Source of the DNA: Coleophoma eucalyptorum
Lineage: Eukaryota > Ascomycota > Leotiomycetes > Helotiales > Dermateaceae
DNA length: 64,000 nt
Reading direction: 5' to 3'
NCBI GenBank assembly: GCA_026120035.1
Contig: JALRME010000006.1
Span: forward strand, 1,240,001-1,304,000
The translations under genes and the position numbers were made by a program. The notes under the pieces are model-generated. The model did no database searches and was not told the DNA's origin. It saw only the letters and a list, made by a program, of their open reading frames with translations. Positions 1-11,933 of the stretch are shown one piece after another; the stretch's first letter is position 1; each line of letters opens with the position of its first letter.

Positions 1-2417
1 TGCTCTTCTTGACAGCACGCGCACGTTATCCATGAGTCCTTCCACAAGTTTGATATATTCATTTGGCTCGCCTGCCGTAGCCCGTCGGCCCTGTTCCCTT
101 AAAGCAGCCGCCGAAAGCTCGATTTCCAGCTCGTGCTCTTTATCGACCTTGCTAACGCCCTGAAATTATTGTAAGTAAGAATTAAACAAGTTTCTGGGAG
201 AAGGGAGTGCCTCACATTTATGGAAGTAACCTGAGTCACTTGAGTTAAGTCTATCTGATAATGTGACTGTGTGTAGCTTAACCGATCCTTATTGCGATCT
301 GGAAGTCTAGAGCCTTCCCCACCAATAAGTCCCTCCACGTCACCATCATACCTCATCTCGAGGTTTACACTTATCCGACAGTCAAGAACAGACTGGGGAC
401 AATACATGTCAAGATCCGCAACGCGAGCCTTAACAATCTTTGCCAAAAGCTGGTTCGTCTTTTGATCATGAGTCACACGCACTTTCACAGTGTGCCGTGG
501 ATTCAATTCTGCTCGAATGGCAGGTGGCAGCATAGCTTGCGCTGATGGTGGAAGCTCGAAGAATCGATCGCGCTCTCTTCTGTGGAGATAGGCTATTGGC
601 ACTCTCTTCTTTGTCGCCTGACGTGGATTCTCCGGGTGTGTCTCTGTGACCTGCTGGTTGAGAAACTCATTCAGAGCCTTATGTTGGGTCTACATGATGA
701 TTAGTGAATGCAAGACGGTTTATAAAAGAACTTAGCATACCTCAGTCATTGAACTTTTGAACCCTACTCGTCCACTCTCGGTTAGGAGACACTCCGACTG
801 TACGGGGAGGTAGTATCTTTCGTTTGTATCTTTGTTGATCAGTTGCCCGAGTTTTGCCTCGATCTCAACTTCCACACCTCGGACTTGTAATTCCCCAATG
901 TCAGATCTCGAGACAACCTTTCCATATAGCCAATCAGCAACAAGCTTGCTGAGCTCCTCAACTGGTTTAACTCCATTGATGCTCTCTTCCCAAGGACCCA
1001 AAAGACCACAGCCGGCAGGAATTGATGCAGGACCCGACCTAGCCACCGCTGGCGAGGCATGCCTATGGCCATTTGCTTCAATCTGCGCGTGTGGAGGAGG
1101 GGTGGATTCGCCTGACATGCCCTGTCTACCATTGACCTTGATGCCACTACTTTTAAATCCTCCACGCACACTACGTGCCCAAATTGGTGGCTCTGTATAC
1201 CGCATTTTCTTCTTCGCGGGTGGTTGCTGAGGTCTCTGCGGAGATGAAGCCGGTGCTGGTGTGCTTTGGTGGTTGCCGTTTACTTGTGGCTTCGAAATTT
1301 GCTCCACAAATTGGCGCTGCTCAACTGGGCTTTCGCGATCACTCATTTTCCTTTTCGTAGAAGTAGGGGGCCCGACTTCAGGCTGCTCGTGGAGAATCGA
1401 GAAAGACTCGCGCGAAGTACTCGGAGTCTGGCTAGGGAGCCTTGTTTTGGGACTGACACTTAAACTTCTCTCCCTTTCACTTTGTGATCTTCGGAAGTTT
1501 TCGCTGGTGGAAGTTCTATGGGACTCGTAAGCACTCGGTGTGCTAGGTAGTCGAGGAATAGCGGCAGGTGGAGGAGGAGCTGGAGATGTCTGGTATTGGG
1601 AAACAGTGCCTGCAGACATGCCACGCTGTTGATATGGACTTGTAGGTTGCACAAACCCGCCAGAAGATTGCCGTTGAGCTTGAATAGGTGGACCAAGAGG
1701 TGTACCGGGGTGAGATTGCTGCGAGGATTGACGTTGATGTTGTGGAAGCTGTTGTACAGGGAACTGATGCGCAGATATCGGGCTATCCTGTTGTTGTTGG
1801 TTACCAAAATATTGCTGCTGGCTATGAGCCGATGTTGGAGTTGAGACAGAAATCGAGGACTGAGATCGTTGGTGTTGAAGGTAAGGGTGAGGAGCACCAG
1901 GAATTCCTACGGGCGGGGTTTGAGGAGTTACAGAACCTGGGCCATGTGAGTTCTGGTGTTGCAGATGGGTTGACTGTTGATAGCTGTCCCTATGCTGAGC
2001 TTGCTGTTGCTGAGGAGGTGGATATTGGTGAGCTTGAACAGGACTTTGATGGGTTTGAGGAAAAGGGTACTGTCCACCACCCACAGACGAATTGGGGGTC
2101 TGTCTATAAGGGCTCTGGGCAGTATATGAAGCGGCGGGTGAACGTATATCGTTATGAGTTGGAGTCTGCAGTGGTGGAGGTTGTCCAGGACGCCCTTGAT
2201 AGTTGCTCTGACCTTGATATGGGGTTGGCGAAGCGTATGGCCCACCAGAACGTGTGCCATAGTCCGCTGGAGGTTGTTTGCCCGGCGAGGCGTGCGGTGG
2301 ATGACTGTATTCTCGAAAGCTTTGCTGCGATACAGCTTGCACAGGCGTGACCGGCGCTGCCACCTTTGATGCAGAGCCATCGCCGCCCTCGGTATTAATG
2401 ATGGAGCGCAGATCCAT
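1..2417 (-). CDS. CET1: mRNA-capping enzyme beta subunit (Cet1-type RNA 5'-triphosphatase), 3' end cut by window edge
   Basis: Removes the gamma phosphate from nascent pre-mRNA 5' ends, the first step of nuclear cap formation, working with the guanylyltransferase subunit. Exons 2417-741, 689-216 and 159-<1; introns 740-690 and 215-160 are phase 0 with GTATGC/TAG and GTGAGG/CAG borders. About 770 residues are visible. Residues 1-400 are low-complexity Gln/Pro/Ser, as in fungal Cet1 N-termini. The tunnel-fold triphosphatase starts near residue 405 (PPIWARSVRGG). It carries both metal-binding glutamate motifs of the family: EIEAKLG (about 518-524) in exon 1 and HELEIEL (about 726-732) in exon 3, with the DRLSY and IDLTQV segments between them. 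The start MDLRSIINTEGG is the first ATG of the long frame. The gene diverges from RPN2. The last few residues lie outside the window. Confidence 0.93.
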
Positions 2418-3265
2418 GTTTGCGATTTGGCTTCAAGCACCCCGACCGGCGCCCTGCTGGACGCTGCAGATATCTCGATATGTCCTCCTACTCTACATTC
2501 ATCTAACAAGCTACACGACTTGGGCAATTCGGACTTCGTGGACGTGCCGGCAGCTCAACGGATATGGGCGCAAACGAAGGACAGGTTTAGGTGGTAGTTC
2601 GGGCGCAACTTTCGACAAGTCGTAAGGAGGGGGAAGGCACACTTCGCAAGTTCGGTAATTCAATGGTCATTCGCAGGGCTTTCGTTACTAAATGGGCACA
2701 GAGATCGCGGTGATCGCGGACAATAGGTGTGAATGATGGTGCTCTTGGAAAGTGAAATATGTATATTTTTGAGGCTCATCAAGAGATTGACGCAAACGAA
2801 CGAGCGTGCCGTCGCCCCTTTTCTTGCATTGAGGTAAGGCTCAATCGAAACAATTGCACTTTCAAGAACTGCAGATGCAGATGTAGGAGTTCATTTGTGT
2901 CGACGACTCTATTACGGTTCAAGTCACGAGGAATGCAGCATAGAAAGCAATCTCAAAATCATGTAACTTCACATCGCATCGCATTCATGGTTTACGCGTC
3001 CGAAATGGTCAGGCTGTGAAATGCCTAAATCCTGAGGCTCCAAGACATTTTCCCATCTGCTGACTAATAAGCTTGAATTCCAAGCGGCCCGAGCTTTGCC
3101 TGCGGTTGACGTGTGAGAGCTGTGCCTGGCGAGTTCAGTTGAGTCGAGTTCAAACATCTAACACTCTCATTCCATCTTTCTACACTACATCTCTCATTCT
3201 GCCATCGAGGAGACTGCCATCTGCGTCTGACACTTTATTTCTCCTTAATCGCAATACCAACAATC
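2418..3265. promoter_or_regulatory. Divergent promoter between CET1 and RPN2
   Basis: An 848-bp spacer separates the start codons of two genes read outward. No open frame in it looks coding. The last 60 bp before the RPN2 ATG are CT-rich (cttaatcgcaataccaac), as in many fungal leaders. I see no obvious TATA box and no clear proteasome control element of the yeast Rpn4 type. Confidence 0.6.
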
Positions 3266-6200
3266 ATGCCCGGCTTGACTTCAGCCTCTGGTGTGCTTGG
3301 CTTCTTGTCTGATGAGGAGCCAGAGCTCAAGGTCTTTGCTCTGCAGACCTTGAACGACGACATCGATACTCTCTGGACTGAAGTTGCCGGATCTGTAGGA
3401 CAGATGTAAGTACCATATGTGGTGGCTTTTAATGTAAAGCTGCGTATTTGGGACTTTGAGGCTACTTAGAGCTATTTCGACTCCGTGCTGACCTACACCT
3501 CTCTAGTGAAGCATTGTACGAAGACGAAGCATTCCCAGAACGAAGACTCGCATCTCTGGTTCTGGCTAAGGTCTACTATCACCTCCAGGAATACAATGAG
3601 AGTATGGCGTTTGCCCTTGGGGCAGGAGATCTATTCAAGCTGGACAATGGAGGCGAGTTCGAGGAGACAATCATCTCGAGATGCGTAGACCAGTATATTG
3701 CTGTGTCTGCCCAGAACCATGCTGCGCCTCAGGAGATTGCCAGGAAAGCTTCTTTGCCAGCTCTGGCTACATCCTTTGCGAACGGCGGCAACGATGCCAA
3801 CCTGACCGCAGGCCTCACTTCACCTACGACACCATTTTCGCAATCAACACTCCCATCAAAGTCATTACTCTCTCGACAGTCTACTGATACCTTGCTCGAA
3901 CCTCCTGCGCCTGGTACACAAGACGGAAAGGGTGGGTTGCCAAACCGTGCAACACAGGACAGATTATTGAAGGTCATTGAGAGACTCTTCGAGAGTTGCA
4001 TGCGCGAGGGCCGATACAGACAAGTGGTGGGAATTGCTGTTGAGGCAAGGAATCTTGACGTGTTACGCCGAGTCATTAAGCGTGCAAGCGAAGATGAGAA
4101 GAAGTCAAGAGGCAAGCAGGTGGAAGGCGCAGGACCAACCGAGGAGTTGATGGAGTACGTGTTGGACATATGCATGGGCGTTGTCCAAGAGCGAGGACTA
4201 CGGACAGATATCTTGCGTCTCATTTTGGATCTTCTGAATGAAATCCCAACACCGGACTATTTCTCCATCGCCAAGTGTGTGGTATACTTGAATCAGGATG
4301 AGGAGGCTTCGACCATGCTCAAGACGCTTGTCGCAAAGGATGATCAGACCTCCAAAGCGATAGCATACCAAATAGCATTCGACTTATACGACAATGGCAC
4401 ACAAGAATTCCTTGCCAAGGTTATCAAATCTTTGCCTGCACCAGCTGCCAAAGTGGAGAAGGAGACCGCTGAGCCTTCCGAATCCGACCAGCTCTTAGGC
4501 GAAGTCAACGACAGCAGCCATGCCACATCATCAGAACAATACTCGGATGCTCACTTGGAGATCTTCAGCGCAATACGCAAGATCCTTGACGGTAGCGAGA
4601 CGATCAAGCTGAACCTTGAGTTCTTATACAGAAATAACCATACCGATTTGAGCATCCTCAACAAAGTGAGAGATAGTCTTGAGGGCCGGAACTCCATCTT
4701 CCACACGGCTGTTACCTTCTGCAACGCCTTCATGAACCAAGGTACGACAAATGACAAGTTTTTCCGCGACAATCTGGAATGGCTGGGAAAAGCTGTCAAC
4801 TGGTCCAAGTTTTCTGCAACAGCCGCCCTGGGTGTTATCCATCGTGGTAATGTCACACAATCTCGCAAGCTTCTCGAACCCTACTTACCCAGACGCACCG
4901 CGCTGGGCGGATCCATCTTCAGCCAAGGTGGAGCCCTCTATGCATATGGTCTAATCCACGCCAACCACGGTGCCGAGGCTCTTGACTATCTGAAAGAGCA
5001 ATTTAATGAAGCTCAAGAGGAAGTTATTCAACACGGTGGTGCCTTGGGTCTTGGTATCGCTGGCATGGCTACTGGGTCGGAGGAGATCTATGAGAGTCTG
5101 AAGAACGTACTCTACACTGATTCTGCTTTGAATGGTGAAGCTGTAGGGCTCGCAATGGGTCTTATCATGCTGGGCACAGGAAACATCAAGGCTCTTGAAG
5201 ATATGATTACATACGCACACGATACACAACACGAGAAGATCGTGCGCGGTCTTGCCATCGGTATGGCTTTGATTATGTACGGACGCCAAGAAGGAGCCGA
5301 TGAGCTTATAGAAGGACTCCTGAACGACCCTGACCCAACTCTGCGCTACGGTGGAATCATGACTGTAGCTATGGCTTACTGTGGCACTGGAAGCAACAAG
5401 GCCGTCCGAAAGTTACTCCATGTCGCTGTCAGTGATGTGAACGACGACGTTAGGCGTATTGCTGTGATGAGTTTGGGATTCATTCTTTTCCGCAAGCCAG
5501 GAAGTGTTCCTCGCATGGTTGAACTGCTCTCCGAGTCCTACAACCCACATGTGCGATACGGTGCTGCCATGGCTCTAGGTATCTCATGCGCTGGTACTGG
5601 TTTGGACGAAGCCATTGACCTTCTCGAGCCCATGATGAAGGATCCAACCGACTTCGTTCGCCAAGGCGCTTTGATTTCATTGGCCATGATCATGGTACAG
5701 CAGAACGAGGTGATGAATCCCAAGGTAGCTTCTATCCGTAAAACCCTAAAGAAGATCGTTGGTGATCGCCACGAAGATGCCATGACTAAGTTTGGTTGTG
5801 CCTTGGCTCTGGGCATTATCGACGCTGGAGGTCGCAACTGCACTATCGGCCTGCAAACTCAAACTGGTAATTTGAACATGGCCGGTATTGTGGGTATGGC
5901 TATCTTCACACAATACTGGTACTGGTTTCCATTCACGCACTTCCTCTCATTGAGCTTTACTCCAACATCCATGATTGGTCTTGATCACGACCTCGAGATC
6001 CCAAGCTTCAAGTTCCACAGTGCAACTCGACCAAGTCTCTTCGACTATCCACCAGAACAAGAGGTCAAGACAGAGGATGCACCTACATTGATTGCTACCG
6101 CTGTTCTTTCCACGACGGCTCAGGCAAAGCGCAGGGCACAAAAGAAAGAGCGTGCTCAGCGAACTGAGGATAGCATGGATGTGGACCAGACACCGACGAC

Positions 6201-6776
6201 ACCCAAAACATCTGCTCCAGCAGATGACAAGATGGACGTCGACGAGACCAAGGATAAGGAGGAGAAGAAGGATGAGAACGAGAAGGAGGTATCTGCATCC
6301 GAAGCAGCAAAGAAGAAGCTGGAGAAAGAGAAGGTCGGTTACGATATTGAGAACATGTCAAGAGTTCTACCTGCTCAACTCAAGTTCATCAATTTCCCAG
6401 CCGGCCGCTACAAGCCGGTGAAGAAGGTCAGTTTTTTACAACTGCTCTCCATATCTAGTACCTGCTAACCATGCTTTAGCCAACGGGGGGCGTTATCTTG
6501 CTCATCGACACTAAGCCAGAAGAGGAGAAGGTATTGATAGAGGAGAAGCTCAAGAAAGCATCAGTTGAGAAAGCAGCAGCTCCAACTACGCTTGAGGATT
6601 TGCGGAATGAATCGTTCAACCTCCGCCGCCAAGCTGATGCTGGTGGCGAGGCTTCTGGAGCAGCTGCGGCTGCCGGTGTATTAACGGCTGTTGACGAGGA
6701 TGAGGAGGGCGCAGAGGAAGCAGAGGTTCCCCGAGAGTTTGAGTACTTCTCGGATAATGAAGACGAGGAATCCTGA
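3266..6776 (+). CDS. RPN2: 26S proteasome regulatory subunit Rpn2 (PSMD1)
   Basis: Largest scaffold subunit of the 19S regulatory particle, linking base ATPases, Rpn13 and lid in nucleus and cytosol. Exons 3266-3405, 3507-6426 and 6480-6776 join to 1118 residues. Intron 1 (3406-3506) sits after the first 47 codons; intron 2 (6427-6479) has a GTCAGT donor and a GCTAAC branch. The N-terminus (MPGLTSASGVLGFLSDEEPE) and the following EALYEDEAFPERR block are typical Rpn2. The middle holds the proteasome/cyclosome repeats, visible as recurring GxxxAxG...G helices between about residues 530 and 860 (RYGGIMTVAMAYCGTGS, RYGAAMALGISCAGTG). A Lys/Glu-rich insert near 930-1000 precedes the conserved C-terminal domain, and the tail is acidic (EYFSDNEDEES). 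Length fits the family. The gene appears intact. Confidence 0.97.
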
Positions 6777-8806
6777 GTGTAGCATCATGTAATTTTATAT
6801 TCACGCTCTCCCAAAGACGGCGGCGAGCGTGCACATAGACATAGCGCCTCGAATGTACTATCAAAGATGAACATTGCCTCTTGACGATCTAACCCACTCA
6901 CTATGCCAGTGCGAACTTAAGTTCCGACTACCACGACATCTTATGTCTGCGAAGATGCTTATCGCTTCTACTTCTGCCTGTAGATCTGAGGGGCTGGAGC
7001 GGCCAAATAGGTCCACCAAGTACGAGGGGAGGATCTCGAACTCCGGATCTTAGAGATTCTTGGCTGAAAATTGTTGGCTCATCTACTCTGTCATAACATC
7101 GGTGCTTTCTTTCTCCGTTCTTTGCAAAAAGTCTTCTATATGCGGAGCATTCAGCACATCCTGTACCCAAGCTCGCGGGTTTGGTTCCAGGCATCTCCGC
7201 GGCACGGCCAGCCCTACACAATCAATTTCATGCATCACTGCTCGTTCCTGTGCATTCTCCATTGGCCATGGCGATGACAGCAGAGTTCGAAGAAGGCAAG
7301 AAGAACTGTGGTGGTGTATTAGGAATCCGAAAAAAATATTGGCGTATACGTCTATACAACATGTTGCGACCCGCGGCCCGCGGCCAGTTAGCTAGCTGGG
7401 TGGACCAGCAGATCGATAGGACACTCCACAAATTTCTAGGCGTTGAAATTGTGTATCTGAGGTAAGCTTTGCAGCTGCGACACCAGCGGCAACTCACTCC
7501 CAGCGTACGAAGCTATGCCCAGAAAGTGAGAAGGAGAATACCAGATTTGAAATTGCAAAAGGCCAAAATCGAAATCGAAATCGAAATGAGACATTGGAGC
7601 ATTCCAAATTTCACAAATTGCCCAGTTCTGATGCAGCCATTTCTAATATAGCCATCGGTCATAGCTTATCCACCAGCCATAGCCGTCCAATTGTTTGCAA
7701 TTATTTCCAATTATTAGGCTCGAGGGATTCAGGCCAAAAAAGCAGCAGCAGCAAACAACTCGCGTGTTCCTTATCGTCGTTCCGCCCCAGGTTTTGTCGA
7801 GAACGGGGGTCCCTGCAACGGCCCCGCTAGAAACTCCGCTGCTTACCCTGAGACTGATAGGAGCTATACGAAAAGAGTATCTCCATCCTGTTCATGTTTA
7901 CTTCAGATCACGGCACTTTGTTTCGAGTCACTGGAGCATGGACGGGTCTCCATCGCAACGGGCAACTAGAAAATCTAGCTCCCGACTGCAATTGAGCGTG
8001 GTCCTACATTACAGCACGGGATCTTTAAAGCGGACCACAGAGTTGTCAACTTCTCGACGTCAGCATCTGTATGGTCATGTCATGTATCTCTGAGATCGTC
8101 GGCGCATTGCGACCAACAGGGGGGCGCCCCTGAGGAGGAAGCCGTCCGGCCACTTCTTCACGGGAAGGCCGAACATCGAAAGACGTTTGTCCAATGAAGG
8201 AAACGAGCAAGATAGGCTTGATCGCTTGACTGTACGTATGGCGAACTGCAACCATGACTTAGCGATGTCTGGGATATCTCACGAGAGCAGAGCTCAAGAA
8301 GGTGGTTGAATGGAGTTGAATGGAGGTTCCAAGATAGCGGCTTGGTGGATGGGGGAAGTTGTACCGACTTCCTCGCGATAAGAAAGCAGGACTTCATTCG
8401 CTGGGCATGCCCAAGGGCTACTCAAGGGCTTAGGAGCCGCCACCACTTGGAAGCCTCCCTGTACTTCTTTGTACTTTCCAGGTCCGCATGTGGAATGGTC
8501 CTAGCGAAACTATGGCGTCGAGCGCCGATACTGAACCTCTTATCGAGAGATACAGTATCCTGTGCGTAATCCCAAGCTTGGTGTGCAAAAAGATACCAGG
8601 CGCAATTTGCTCACTGCGCTCCTGCAGGTAGGACGGACTCCACCCGCAGCTATATATGCTTTGTTCCCTCCTCCATATCTATTTTGGAAGTGCGAGGTTC
8701 TGCAATCATTTAGTTGATTCGTATCACTTAACTGTCCCGCTCGCCTCCCCTCACCTCTCCAGTATTACCTGATCGCAAGCGATCAGGTCCCTCATTCTTG
8801 CCCACC
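6777..8806. other. Intergenic, no supported gene; NCS1 permease promoter at its right end
   Basis: About 2 kb with only short frames on both strands, none with a recognisable domain. It holds a short tcgaaa array near 7567-7588 and a CG-rich spot near 7370-7384. The right end is the promoter of the permease gene, with a TATA-like tatatatg at 8651-8658 and several HGATAR motifs (8210-8215, 8332-8337, 8376-8381). Confidence 0.6.
8768..8787. promoter_or_regulatory. Perfect 9-bp inverted repeat in the leader of the NCS1 permease gene
   Basis: cctgatcgc, a 2-nt spacer (aa), then gcgatcagg: the arms are exact reverse complements. It ends 19 nt before the ATG at 8807 and more than 100 nt after the TATA-like box, so it is probably transcribed. 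It could be a dimeric protein site or an RNA hairpin limiting translation. Role inferred only. Confidence 0.5.
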
Positions 8807-10677
8807 ATGAAAGCCCTCACGGAATACTCATGGATCCCCACCGCTCAGCAGCTGAAAGAGCGAACGACTTCTATCTCCGCTTGGCAATTGCCAAAGCAGA
8901 AGTCGGCTCTTGCTCCAGATCATGTATGGACCAACGAAGATATGGATCCTGTCAGCATTGAGAATCAAACCTGGACTATCTGGACTTGGATGGCTTATTG
9001 GGCCACCGATACTATCAATTTGGGAACGTGGGAAACAGCAAGCAGCATCATCGCTGTTGGCCTGACTTGGAGAGACGCCATTCCCATCATGGTGGTCGGC
9101 ACAAGTTGCGTTGCTTTTCCTATGGTCAGTACTCTTGTGAGCTTACTATGAGTTTCTGCTGATGAAGTAGGTGTTGAATGGTGCTATCGGTGCAAAGCTG
9201 CATATCCCTTTCTCAGTTGCCATTCGCGCCTCTTTCGGATACTATTTCGCCTATTTCGCCATTGTCTCTCGATCCATTCTGGCTATGTTCTGGCTGGGAA
9301 TCCAATCAGCCAACGGCGCAATCTGTATCACTGTCATGCTTCAAGCGATCTGGCCATCTTACAACGAGAACAATATCAAAGATCATATTGGGTATGATTC
9401 TCAAGGAATTTCGACGTTGGGCATGGTCAGCTACTTTTTGTTCTGGATTATTCAATTGCCACTTTTATTGATCCCGCCAACGAAGTTGCGATGGCTTTTC
9501 ATAGTAAAGATGATTGCCGCTCCGATCACAGCCATTGCAACCATGGGATGGTGCGTACACAAAGCTGGAGGAGGAGGAGAGCTTTTCAAACAGACCGCAA
9601 CTGTCAGTGGAAGCACAAAGGCTTATCTATGGCTGAGTTGCATGTCTTCAGTCACGGGCAGTTGGTCAACCTTGGCTTGCAATATCCCAGACTTTTCTAG
9701 GTATGCTCGATCAAGCAAGGGACAGTTTATTCAGCTTCCATTTCTCCCGTTGATTTTCACAATTTGTGGTATGTTGCCCAGACAGTCTTTCCTATATACG
9801 GCTCTGACAATATCCAGGTGTCCTTGGCATAGTGACTACTTCCGCTACAATTGTGATCTACGGTGACCCCATCTGGAATCCACTTGATATTGTTTCGGAA
9901 TGGCTGAAGCTGGGACATGGAGGCCGAGCAGCTGCTTTCTTTGCTGCATTGTCTTGGTACATTGCTCAAGTAGGAACCAACATTACAGCAAATTCCATCT
10001 CTGCCGCCAATGATCTTACGGTCCTCTTCCCAAAATACGTCAACATTCAACGCGGTTGCATTATCGCGGCTATTGTAGGAGGATGGGTTATCGTGCCATG
10101 GAAGATTCTGTCATCTGCATCAACGTTTTTAGCTTTCATGGGGGGATATGCTGTCTTCCTTGCACCCATTGCTGGAATATTAGCTAGCGACTACTGGGTA
10201 GTCCGAAAGCAGAACATAGATGTGCCAGCTCTCTATGATCCAAACGGCAGATATAGATACAACCGAAGTGGTATCAACTGGCGTGCGATGATTTCTTTCC
10301 TCATCTCCATCGGCCCCAATCTTCCTGGTCTTGGCTATAGTATCCGCGCACCAGCCAATGGAGGTCCGAATCCTGTACACATTACAGCTGGGGCACGCAA
10401 TCTGTATACATTCGACTGGCTTTATGGGTTCGCCACTTCAATTGTCGTCTATGTCGCGCTGTCCCTCATCTTCCCCGCAAAGAACACTTTGGTAGAGGAA
10501 ACAATTTACGGTCACGAGGTTTCGAGCGATTCTACATCGTTCAACGAAGGGGCACATAAGTCTGACGAGGAGAATCATAAGAATTTCGGCAATGTTGACG
10601 CGGTCGATATGCATGCGCACCACCATCACGCCGACGAGAAGCATGTTACGGGGAAAAACGCAGAGATTGTTTCTTAA
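8807..10677 (+). CDS. NCS1-family nucleobase/allantoin permease (Fur/Dal4/Fui1 type)
   Basis: Plasma-membrane symporter of the nucleobase-cation-symport-1 family, importing uracil, allantoin, uridine or a related compound. Exons 8807-9124, 9171-9768 and 9818-10677 give 591 residues. The signature DPVSIENQTWTIWTWMAYW (near residue 48) is the NCS1 segment entering TM1, followed by about 12 hydrophobic helices (for example FGYYFAYFAIVSRSILAMFW and ILSSASTFLAFMGGYAVFLA). The NIPDFSRYARS motif and the GILASDYWVVRKQNIDVPALY segment are typical of the fungal Fur branch. The tail is cytosolic and His-rich (HAHHHHADEKH). The start is the first ATG, in a caccATGa context. Substrate cannot be set by sequence. 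Three GATA-type motifs upstream fit nitrogen control but could be chance. Confidence 0.92.
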
Positions 10678-11933
10678 CGGAATCCTTAACATGTAATTGC
10701 TTCCTCGTTTTGAGTGATCAGAAATGTAGAACTCTAGATCCGTCGCTGTTTTGGGTTTAACAGCAATTTCAGATATCTTATTTGTACAACTTGTCTTTTT
10801 GGAAAAGATAGAGTATTGGCGTTAGGATTCACGCTACAAATACCCTACTGTCTGTCACTAGCTATGAATATGGTTCATGAGATTTTTCTTGAATTGACAT
10901 GATTAACGGAATGTCCTTTCTGATAAAGCCACACAAGCCCTTATCTCTGATATTTGACCTCAGCGATCCGCATTAGAAGCCTTTTTGACTTTCCATGTTG
11001 TATTTTGTACTTAGAGCAATTTCCTTGTGTCTTCCGTCGTGATCGAGTAGTGGGCAAGGCGAGGATACATATTATGTACGGGAGTGCTTTTGGATTTTCT
11101 TTGGATGGAGGGCGTGGGAATCAATTAAGACTACGGATGACTGGAAAGTTGTTCCATCATATAAAACTATGAGGAGGGGTGGAGAATTCCTAATGTAGAC
11201 CCAGTCTTGACTAGTAAAGCTGTTTCTCGTTCGTATGGGAACAGGAGAAGGAATTTTAAGCTGGGGATTTACTAACACGAGAAACAGGCTCTTTTGTCTG
11301 ACAACTGGTACAAATAATAACAAGACGTTTCAAATGTAGTTAACTGTACGAGGCAGGGCAAACATAAATTGGAAGTTTTATGATGGTTTTATTGTTTTTC
11401 TTTTTGGAAGCTGAGGTTTTAGATATCACAAGAAAACCAAAGGAAATTATTGGAATATCGCCATTACACATGTTTATACCCGTGTTTGTACTACAAACAG
11501 AAATGGTGTATTTATAAGACCTCCATGACACTCACTTAAAAGAATCCTGTACATTATCAATCCATTTTTTAACTTGTCTATACAACGGAAATAAGAGGTA
11601 GACCAACAGAAAGAAATTTTAGTTCAAGCAACAACCCACGCATCTAAAACTTTTTGATCAGAGTAGCACAATCGAATGCAAGCCACAGCCTTCTCCAAAA
11701 GTTGAATTTTGGATTCAACTGCTAAGAAAAATTGTCAAGCACCAGGATATGCCGTTTCGGATCCTATCAGCCCACCCCCCCTCAACCCAAATAGTGCATA
11801 AGTCGGATAAAACCGAATATGAAGGTGCTTCAATATTGAACACTTATATATAACAAAAAGAAGATTCAATCACAGTCTTGCATTCAGGGCGAGGACTAGG
11901 TCAACAAGGACTGAACTCGCCATCAATAGGACC
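10678..11933. other. AT-rich intergenic, no supported gene
   Basis: About 1.25 kb, visibly richer in A and T than the flanks, with poly-T and poly-A runs. Only short frames without domains are present. It contains the 3' ends of two convergent genes (permease and coiled-coil protein). Confidence 0.6.

Noticed and set aside
1688..2350. 220-codon plus-strand open frame
   Set aside because: It is antisense to the Gln/Pro/Ser-rich N-terminus of CET1; low-complexity coding sequence keeps the other strand open.
7020..7075. Minus-strand GTTCGAGATCC, similar to a tRNA T-loop
   Set aside because: The stem and loop lengths are wrong, and the rest of the cloverleaf is absent.
10678..11933. AT-rich stretch considered as a RIP-degraded transposon
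   Set aside because: No trace of transposase, reverse transcriptase, terminal repeats or target duplication can be seen.
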